From JAUSEW01 sp964414015 (GTDB taxonomy: Bacteria; Patescibacteriota; Microgenomatia; Levybacterales; UBA12049): 9,144 nucleotides of DNA. The stretch covers positions 1 through 9,144 of the forward strand of contig CAYPUE010000029.1 of the NCBI GenBank assembly GCA_964414015.1, in the 5' to 3' direction. A program made the translations under genes and the position numbers. Positions within the stretch are counted from its first letter, which is position 1; each line of letters opens with the position of its first letter. Of this stretch, positions 4,220 through 8,268 are shown in pieces. Under the pieces are notes generated by a model. That model did not search any database and had not been told where the DNA came from. It saw only the letters and a list, made by a program, of their open reading frames with translations.

Positions 4220-4783
4220 ATGGACAAACAAATTGCAGAACCGCCAATTACTCTTCCCCAAGAAGGCAAATGGTATATCGTACATACCTATTCCGGCCAT
4301 GAAAATAAAGTTATGAAATCCCTATGGCAAAGAATTGAGTCAATGGGATTTGGGGATAGAATTTTTGAAATAATTGTTCCAACCCGTAATACCATCAAAG
4401 TTTCTCAAGGCAAAAAAGAAACTGTCAAGGAGAAGATTTTCCCAGGCTATGTCTTAATCAGAATGAAGCTGGATGATGAAACATGGCTTTTGGTCAGAAC
4501 CACTCAAGGCGTTACTGCATTTATCGGCGCAGGCAACAAACCAACTCCAATCTCGGAAAATGAAGTTTCGGCAATCCAAAAGTTTATGAATTTGGAAGAA
4601 CCGTTATATAAAACAGCCTTTACCAAAGGCGAGGCAGTCAAAATTGTCGATGGTCCGTTCGCTGATTTCCTTGGAACAGTAGATGAGATAGACGAAGCAA
4701 AAGGGAAACTCAAAGTATTAGTTTCAATTTTCGGACGGGAAACACCGGTAGAATTAGACTTTTTGCAAGTTACGAAGTTATAA
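4220..4783 (+). CDS. nusG: Transcription termination/antitermination protein NusG
   Basis: NusG binds RNA polymerase, promotes processivity and links it to Rho or the ribosome. The 187 residues contain an NGN domain (about 17-122) with K17-W-Y-I-V-H-T-Y-S-G-H-E, F74-P-G-Y-V-L and V92-R-T-T-Q-G-V-T, and a C-terminal KOW domain (about 135-187) with G137-E-A-V-K-I-V-D-G-P-F and L151-G-T-V. The length is normal. It overlaps nothing and follows secE by 2 nt; a GGAGGT inside secE (4199-4204) sits 15 nt upstream of the start, a rather long spacing for a Shine-Dalgarno. A 133-nt palindromic spacer follows before rplK. Confidence 0.97.
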   Translation: MDKQIAEPPITLPQEGKWYIVHTYSGHENKVMKSLWQRIESMGFGDRIFEIIVPTRNTIKVSQGKKETVKEKIFPGYVLIRMKLDDETWLLVRTTQGVTAFIGAGNKPTPISENEVSAIQKFMNLEEPLYKTAFTKGEAVKIVDGPFADFLGTVDEIDEAKGKLKVLVSIFGRETPVELDFLQVTKL

Positions 4784-4787
4784 AATA

Positions 4788-4908
4788 GAATTTTTGAAGT
4801 TGGAAGTGAGAATCTTTGAACTTGAATCTTTGATATCTTGAAATCAAGAATTCGGATAATCAAGAGATCAAGATCAAAAACGTCAAAAGTTTCACACTTC
4901 AAGAATTC
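4788..4908 (+). repeat. Large imperfect palindrome between nusG and rplK
   Basis: The outer arms at 4788-4800 (GAATTTTTGAAGT) and 4896-4908 (ACTTCAAGAATTC) pair fully with one G-U. Pairing continues imperfectly inward through GTGAGAA/TTTCAC and CTTTGAT/ATCAA segments to a centre near 4843-4853. It fills nearly the whole spacer and ends 8 nt before the rplK ATG. In many bacteria this region carries the L1-binding leader, but the palindrome here looks more like a small inserted element. Confidence 0.6.
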
Positions 4909-4916
4909 CAAAAATT

Positions 4917-5342
4917 ATGGCGGCTAAAAAAATAAAGACAATTATCAAATTAAATATCAAAGCCGGGGAGGCAACTCCTGCTCCTCCGGTTGGTCCTGCT
5001 TTGGGTCAGCACGGACTTCCTATTATGGAGTTCGTAAAAGCTTTTAATGATAGAACAGCCAGTCAAAAAGGCACAATTTTACCCGCTGTTATAACAGTTT
5101 TTACAGACAGAACATTTTCTTTTATCGTCAAAAAGCCGCCGGTTGCGGAAATGATTAAAAAAGCAATCAGCCGTGAAAAAGGCTCACAAAAACCGGGAAG
5201 AGAAGTTGCCGGAACCTTGACGCAAATGCAAGCTGAAGAAATAGCCAAAGCCAAAATGGAAGATTTAAATGCCAATGATCTAGCAGCTGCTACAAAAATA
5301 GTTAAAGGAACTGCCAGAAGTATGGGAGTGGAGGTAAAATAA
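4917..5342 (+). CDS. rplK: 50S ribosomal protein L11 (uL11)
   Basis: L11 binds 23S rRNA at the GTPase-associated centre together with L10-L12. The 141-residue length is typical. The N-terminal domain shows the signature A22-P-P-V-G-P-A-L-G-Q-H-G, followed by I-M-E-F-V-K-A-F-N. The C-terminal rRNA-binding domain has K-K-P-P-V-A-E-M-I-K-K-A, G-x-V-A-G-T-L-T and the end motif G-T-A-R-S-M-G-V-E-V. There is no Shine-Dalgarno. rplA follows 2 nt after the stop. The gene order nusG-rplK-rplA is conserved across bacteria. Confidence 0.97.
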   Translation: MAAKKIKTIIKLNIKAGEATPAPPVGPALGQHGLPIMEFVKAFNDRTASQKGTILPAVITVFTDRTFSFIVKKPPVAEMIKKAISREKGSQKPGREVAGTLTQMQAEEIAKAKMEDLNANDLAAATKIVKGTARSMGVEVK

Positions 5343-5344
5343 AT

Positions 5345-6190
5345 ATGGGAAAAATTAGAGTAACTGCTTTGGGAGATGAGGCTCTGGAGCAAAAACAAAA
5401 AAAAGATATAAAGAAAAAAAGAGAAGAGAAGAAAGCCCTGTCTGCCGACAGGCAGGTTGTTAAAGGCGCTAAAGGCGGAGAAAGAGTTGTCTCGGTTGGT
5501 CCTTCCGAAGAAGAATTAGCTAGGATGGAAGCTTTGGAAAAGGCTAAATCCGAAAAACCGAAGGAAGAAAAACCAAAAAAAACAGTCAAAGTTAAAAAAC
5601 CAAAACACGTCAGATCGAAAAAATATCAGGAAGTTAAAAAACTTGTTGATAGGACGAAAAAATACAAATTAGCTGATGCTTTGGAGCTTTTACCGAAACT
5701 GAAAATATCCAAATTCGATGAAACCGTGGAGCTTCATATCAATACCTCTTCTCAAGGGATATCCGGCACTGTTACCCTGCCCCATGGAACAGGCAAAGTT
5801 ATAAGAGTCGCCATTGCCGATGACGAAATAGTCGCGGAAGTTGAAAAAGGAAAAATCAATTTCGATGTGCTCTTGGCAGTACCCGCAATGATGCCAAAAT
5901 TAGCCAAAATTGCCAAATTCCTAGGACCTCGGGGTCTTATGCCAAACCCGAAAAACAATACGATAACTAATGACCCAAAAAGGCTTGCCCTGAGCTTTGC
6001 GAAGGGACAAATCCGCTTCAAAACCGAAGCTAAATCTCCAATTATGCACTTGAGTGTTGGCAAACTTTCCTTTGGTCCGAAGAAACTAACGGAAAATATC
6101 GAAACCATAATTAATGCCATTAAAAAAGAGAATATTAAAAATACTGTCTTAAAATCCACCATGAGTCCGGGAATAAAATTAGATCTATAA
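5345..6190 (+). CDS. rplA: 50S ribosomal protein L1 (uL1) with N-terminal extension
   Basis: L1 forms the mobile L1 stalk of the large subunit and, in many bacteria, represses its own operon. The canonical domain starts at about residue 89 (V-R-S-K-K-Y-Q-E-V-K-K-L-V-D) and runs to the end. Key motifs are F124-D-E-T-V-E-L, L145-P-H-G-T-G-K, A179-x3-P-K-L-A and the hallmark L193-G-P-R-G-L-M-P-N-P-K. The first 88 residues are an added Lys/Glu-rich segment beginning MGKIRVTALGDEAL. The whole protein is 281 residues against about 230 normally. The ATG at 5345 has a GGAGGT 9 nt upstream inside rplK, so the extension appears to be translated. Two palindromic repeat-like sequences lie within the gene at 5437-5456 and 5984-6010. 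Confidence 0.95.
   Translation: MGKIRVTALGDEALEQKQKKDIKKKREEKKALSADRQVVKGAKGGERVVSVGPSEEELARMEALEKAKSEKPKEEKPKKTVKVKKPKHVRSKKYQEVKKLVDRTKKYKLADALELLPKLKISKFDETVELHINTSSQGISGTVTLPHGTGKVIRVAIADDEIVAEVEKGKINFDVLLAVPAMMPKLAKIAKFLGPRGLMPNPKNNTITNDPKRLALSFAKGQIRFKTEAKSPIMHLSVGKLSFGPKKLTENIETIINAIKKENIKNTVLKSTMSPGIKLDL
5437..5456 (+). repeat. Palindromic element inside the rplA extension
   Basis: CCTGTCTGCC is followed directly by GACAGGCAGG, a near-perfect 20-bp palindrome. In frame it encodes L-S-A-D-R-Q within the non-canonical N-terminal segment. Its GC content stands out against the A-rich flanks, which suggests an inserted repeat. Confidence 0.6.
5984..6010 (+). repeat. Palindromic element inside the rplA core
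   Basis: TTGCCCT (5985-5991) pairs with AGGGACAA (6003-6010) with one bulged A, around a loop containing GAGCTTTGCGA. It encodes about L-A-L-S-F-A-K-G-Q between the LGPRGLMP motif and the C-terminal end of L1. The protein length in this segment matches other L1 proteins, so it replaced rather than lengthened the sequence. Confidence 0.5.
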
Positions 6191-6193
6191 AAT

Positions 6194-6223
6194 TTGACAA
6201 AAAGTCTTATAGCGTGATATAAA
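6194..6223 (+). promoter_or_regulatory. Promoter of the 114-aa gene
   Basis: A perfect TTGACA (6194-6199), an 18-nt spacer and TATAAA (6218-6223) are present, only 10 nt before the ATG at 6234. The predicted start is near 6229-6230, so the mRNA would be essentially leaderless. It begins 3 bases after the rplA stop. Confidence 0.75.
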
Positions 6224-6233
6224 CGTAGATGCT

Positions 6234-6578
6234 ATGATAGAACGCATTCTTCCGCCTGGCGAAAAATATGTTTCAGTTGCTCCAGAAGCCCAAGCGCTTT
6301 TGGACGCCGTCGCCAAATCTCCAAAAGATACAGATACTTTAGGAAAGAAAGGCATCAAAAAGCTCGTAGTTGCAGCGTATAATGCGCTCCGTAAGAAAAA
6401 TAAAAGTCCAGTTAGCCTGGGAGAGTTTATTGACAATATGCAAGTTAAGATATTAACAGCCGTGGGAGATCCTTTGATTAAAGATCCTCCTAAAGATAAT
6501 TTAGCGGCAAAAGGATTATCGGTTGTAAGACGATGGGCTTTAATGATGCGTAATAAAAAACTAGAAAAGAAAAAATAA
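6234..6578 (+). CDS. Hypothetical protein, 114 aa, between rplA and rplJ
   Basis: I do not recognise this protein. It starts M-I-E-R-I-L-P-P-G-E-K-Y-V-S-V, has an Ala-rich helix-prone middle (A-P-E-A-Q-A-L-L-D-A-V-A and K-L-V-V-A-A-Y-N-A-L-R-K), and ends in a basic tail (M-M-R-N-K-K-L-E-K-K-K). There are no Cys residues, no signal peptide and no membrane segment. The basic tail and position suggest a nucleic-acid or ribosome-associated role, but this is inference from context only. The gene has its own consensus promoter and no Shine-Dalgarno, and it splits the normally adjacent rplA-rplJ pair. A separate promoter for rplJ starts 18 nt after its stop. Confidence 0.75.
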   Translation: MIERILPPGEKYVSVAPEAQALLDAVAKSPKDTDTLGKKGIKKLVVAAYNALRKKNKSPVSLGEFIDNMQVKILTAVGDPLIKDPPKDNLAAKGLSVVRRWALMMRNKKLEKKK

Positions 6579-6595
6579 TCCGCTTTTAATTCCTC

Positions 6596-6624
6596 TTGAC
6601 TCTGTAATAAGTATCTGGTATATT
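6596..6624 (+). promoter_or_regulatory. Promoter of rplJ-rplL
   Basis: TTGACT (6596-6601), a 17-nt spacer and TATATT (6619-6624) are present. The predicted start near 6631 leads straight into the L10 leader. Confidence 0.8.
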
Positions 6625-6692
6625 TAATTTTGTCCTAAGACAGTGGGTTCTGCAAAGCAGAATAAATCCTACCGAGGAGCAAACGAAATTTA

Positions 6693-6709
6693 GTCCGCCA
6701 AAGGCGGAC
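6693..6709 (+). repeat. Palindromic hairpin inside the L10 leader
   Basis: GTCCGCC (6693-6699) pairs perfectly with GGCGGAC (6703-6709) around AAA. It lies between the L10-binding fold and the terminator and would bring the two antiterminator strands closer together. It is not part of the recognised L10 leader core and may be an inserted short repeat. Confidence 0.65.
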
Positions 6710-6720
6710 ATAATTACGTA

Positions 6721-6744
6721 AGCACTCGGTAAGAGTGTTTTTTT
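6721..6744 (+). terminator. Attenuator terminator abutting the rplJ start codon
   Basis: CACTC (6723-6727) pairs with GAGTG (6733-6737), extended by G-U and A-T, followed by T7 (6738-6744). The T-run ends directly at the ATG at 6745, leaving no room for a Shine-Dalgarno. Confidence 0.8.
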
Positions 6745-7290
6745 ATGGATACGAAAATTAACAACGTCAGGCAGAAAAAAGAGCAAATTGTAGCTAAGAT
6801 TGCGGAAAAAGTAAGCCGTGCCAAAGGCATTATTTTTGCCAATTATCAGGGAATGACTCATAAACAATTAGAGACTCTTAAAAAAGAGTTAAGGAAAAGC
6901 GATGCCGAACTGGTTGTTACTAAAAATACGCTTTTGAAAATTGCTCTGTCTAAATCTCAAGATGTAAAAATTGCTGTTGAGGATCCAAAAGCTTTTCAAG
7001 GCGCAACCGCCACTCTTTTTTCTTTTTCAGATGTAATTTCTCCAATAAAAGCGCTTGCCAAAGCGATAAAAGCGATAAATCTTCCTGAAATTAAGTTCGG
7101 ATTCCTCGAGGGGAAAATATTGACGAAAGAGGATGTAATGAAATTGTCAACTCTTCCTACCAAAGAGATATTGCTTGCTCAAATCGTCGGAGGAATCAAG
7201 GCTCCTATTTTCGGGCTTCATAGAGCGCTTTTGTGGAATATGCAAAAATTCGTAATGACTCTTTCTGCACTTAAACAGAAAAAGATTTAA
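6745..7290 (+). CDS. rplJ: 50S ribosomal protein L10 (uL10)
   Basis: L10 anchors L7/L12 dimers to the ribosomal stalk and represses its own operon through the leader. The 181 residues have the family pattern: N-terminal helix with K11-K-E-Q-I-V-A-K-I, then F31-A-N-Y-Q-G-M-T, L43-x2-L-K-K-E-L-R, V57-V-T-K-N-T-L-L-K-I-A-L, and a C-terminal part with I-V-G-G-I-K-A-P-I-F-G-L. The C-terminal L12-binding helix is present (L-L-W-N-M-Q-K-F-V-M-T-L-S-A-L). The length is slightly above the roughly 165-175 typical. The ATG immediately follows the T-run of the attenuator, so translation begins without a Shine-Dalgarno. Confidence 0.96.
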   Translation: MDTKINNVRQKKEQIVAKIAEKVSRAKGIIFANYQGMTHKQLETLKKELRKSDAELVVTKNTLLKIALSKSQDVKIAVEDPKAFQGATATLFSFSDVISPIKALAKAIKAINLPEIKFGFLEGKILTKEDVMKLSTLPTKEILLAQIVGGIKAPIFGLHRALLWNMQKFVMTLSALKQKKI

Positions 7291-7304
7291 TTTTTGAATT
7301 AGTC

Positions 7305-7371
7305 GATTAACGCATTAACGAATTGCGAATTAATCCGTTAACTTTTTAATTCGTTAATAGTCTAATTGTAA
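7305..7371 (+). repeat. Hairpin repeat copy C between rplJ and rplL
   Basis: This diverged copy of the element at 2933 and 3959 lies in the same orientation. TTAACG-AATT (7315-7324) pairs with AATT (7328-7331) and CGTTAA (7336-7341) with an AATC bulge, followed by C and T5. The outer arms GATTAACG (7305-7312) and CGTTAAT (7352-7358) also pair. It could reduce read-through or stabilise the rplJ 3' end. Confidence 0.75.
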
Positions 7372-7378
7372 AATTGAG

Positions 7379-7386
7379 AGGAGGTG
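7379..7386 (+). promoter_or_regulatory. Strong Shine-Dalgarno of rplL
   Basis: AGGAGGTG lies 4 nt before the ATG at 7391, the longest anti-SD match in the window. Strong initiation fits the need for several L7/L12 copies per L10. Confidence 0.9.
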
Positions 7387-7390
7387 TAAT

Positions 7391-7783
7391 ATGGCAAGAT
7401 TAACAAAAGAAGAATTACTTAAAGCAATCGAAGAAATGTCAGTTTTGGAGCTTTCCGATTTCGTAAAAACTTTGGAAGAAAAATTCGGAGTAAGTGCTTC
7501 GGCCATGATGGCCTCAGCACCAGCTGCAACGGCATCTGGCGCACAAGCAGCAGAACCTGTTGAAGAACAAACAGTATTTAATGTTGTTGTTGCAAGTTCC
7601 GGAGCAAATAAAATCGCTGTTATTAAAGCGCTTCGCGAATTAGTTCCAACCTTGGGACTTAAAGAAGCCAAAGACTTAGTTGATGCTGCACCAAAAGAGG
7701 TAATGACGCAAGTCAATAAGAAAACAGCAGAAGAGGCAAAGACTAAACTAGTAGCTGCTGGCGCAACTGTTGAATTAAAATAA
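7391..7783 (+). CDS. rplL: 50S ribosomal protein L7/L12 (bL12)
   Basis: L7/L12 forms the multi-copy stalk that recruits translation factors. The 130 residues show an N-terminal dimerisation domain (1-33, with L10-K-A-I-E-E-M-S-V-L-E-L-S-D-F-V), an Ala/Pro-rich hinge (about 36-58, rich in A-S-A-P), and the factor-binding C-terminal domain (about 61-130). The latter has F63-N-V-V-V, K74-I-A-V-I-K-A-L-R-E, L88-G-L-K-E-A-K-D-L-V and the closing G-A-T-V-E-L-K. Length and domain order are normal. It is followed by a strong intrinsic terminator, so rpoB is not co-transcribed from here. Confidence 0.97.
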   Translation: MARLTKEELLKAIEEMSVLELSDFVKTLEEKFGVSASAMMASAPAATASGAQAAEPVEEQTVFNVVVASSGANKIAVIKALRELVPTLGLKEAKDLVDAAPKEVMTQVNKKTAEEAKTKLVAAGATVELK

Positions 7784-7820
7784 ACGAGTATCTTGTATAA
7801 AGTATTTCGTATTTAGTATT

Positions 7821-7844
7821 AAGCCCCGAACACCGGGGCTTTTT
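7821..7844 (+). terminator. Intrinsic terminator after rplL
   Basis: AAGCCCCG (7821-7828) pairs with CGGGGCTT (7834-7841) around AACAC, with T5 at 7840-7844. It is the most GC-rich terminator in the window and closes the ribosomal operon. The stretch from rplL to the hairpin has AT-rich GTATTT-like near-repeats. Confidence 0.92.
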
Positions 7845-7859
7845 ACTAAAATACCTCTT

Positions 7860-7929
7860 GACCCTGCTAGAAAGTTTACTTGCTCCCGAGGTCTACGTCC
7901 TCGCGTCGCAAGAGCACTCCTACAGGGTC
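7860..7929 (+). other. Structured 70-nt element of unknown function
   Basis: GACCCTG (7860-7866) pairs with CAGGGTC (7923-7929). Inside, GCTC (7882-7885) pairs with GAGC (7912-7915) and CGAGG (7887-7891) pairs with CCTCG (7899-7903) around a 7-nt loop. The size and the 7-bp closing helix recall a tRNA, but there is no T-arm and no TTC loop. It could be a small RNA, a relic, or a dispersed repeat. Confidence 0.45.
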
Positions 7930-7932
7930 TGC

Positions 7933-7976
7933 GTACCAAAAAATACAAAAATAACAATCTATTTATTTTTTGGTAC
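7933..7976 (+). repeat. Perfect 13-bp inverted repeat before the HTH promoter
   Basis: GTACCAAAAAATA (7933-7945) is mirrored exactly by TATTTTTTGGTAC (7964-7976) with an 18-nt loop. It ends one base before the -35 box. It may be an operator, a weak bidirectional terminator or a repeat end. ATAACAAT (7951-7958) in the loop is mirrored by ATTGTTAT (7985-7992) inside the promoter. Confidence 0.65.
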
Positions 7977-8005
7977 TTGACAATATTGTTATACTTTGTT
8001 ATTGT
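7977..8005 (+). promoter_or_regulatory. Promoter of the HTH gene with operator-like palindromes
   Basis: A perfect TTGACA (7977-7982), a 17-nt spacer and a weak TATTGT (8000-8005) are present. The palindrome ACAATATTGT (7980-7989) overlaps the -35 box, and TTGTTAT-like units recur at 7986 and 7996. The layout suggests a repressed promoter, possibly by the gene's own product. Confidence 0.55.
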
Positions 8006-8057
8006 ATATGCAATTAACTAGCATATTGATTATTAAAAGTATATTCGTAAGGCTACT

Positions 8058-8264
8058 ATGAGTCAAACACTATCAATAAATAATCTTCCAGATCTTCTAA
8101 CAGTTCGCGAAGTCGCGCAAGTTCTTAGAGTTTCACCATTAACGATTAAGCGTTGGGGCAAAAGAGGCAAGCTTCCGGCTATCCGAATAAATTCAAGAGG
8201 CGACAGACGCTATAAAAAAGAGTCAATACTTTGGTTGCTGGGAATTCAGCAAAAAACCGAATAA
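8058..8264 (+). CDS. Small excisionase-type helix-turn-helix DNA-binding protein
   Basis: This 68-residue protein consists of one winged HTH of the MerR/excisionase (HTH_17) type. L14-T-V-R-E-V-A-Q-V-L-R-V-S-P-L-T-I-K-R-W forms the helix-turn-helix, K38-L-P-A-I-R-I follows as the first strand of the wing, and R50-R-Y-K-K-E-S-I-L-W-L-L is the usual final helix. Such proteins serve as excisionases, plasmid or phage regulators, or short transcription factors; no integrase is seen in the window, so the role is open. The ATG has only a weak AAGG upstream. It ends 4 nt before the stop of the convergent galT-like gene. Confidence 0.88.
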   Translation: MSQTLSINNLPDLLTVREVAQVLRVSPLTIKRWGKRGKLPAIRINSRGDRRYKKESILWLLGIQQKTE

Positions 8265-8268
8265 GAAT

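Larger units (their letters stand above)
6631..6744 (+). promoter_or_regulatory. L10 leader with transcription attenuator
   Basis: The leader resembles the known L10 leader, which binds the L10-(L12) complex. Lower helix CCT/AGG (6634-6636/6675-6677), an internal loop with AAGACA opposite TAAAT, helix GTGGG/CCTAC (6643-6647/6668-6672) and hairpin TTCTGC-AAA-GCAGAA (6648-6662) are all visible. TACCGAG (6670-6676), inside the L10-bound fold, is exactly complementary to CTCGGTA (6725-6731) in the terminator. When L10 is scarce this pairing can block the terminator; when L10 binds, the terminator can form. A perfect GTCCGCC-AAA-GGCGGAC hairpin (6693-6709) sits between the two. The mechanism is known for the family; the pairings are read here directly. 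Confidence 0.85.

Noticed and set aside
7860..7929. A tRNA gene
   Set aside because: The closing helix and a 5-bp/7-nt central hairpin are tRNA-like, but the T-arm and TTC loop are missing and the central loop lacks T at position 33.
7775..7957. 60-aa minus-strand open frame after rplL
   Set aside because: It runs antisense through the terminator and the structured element, with no start signal and no recognisable protein.
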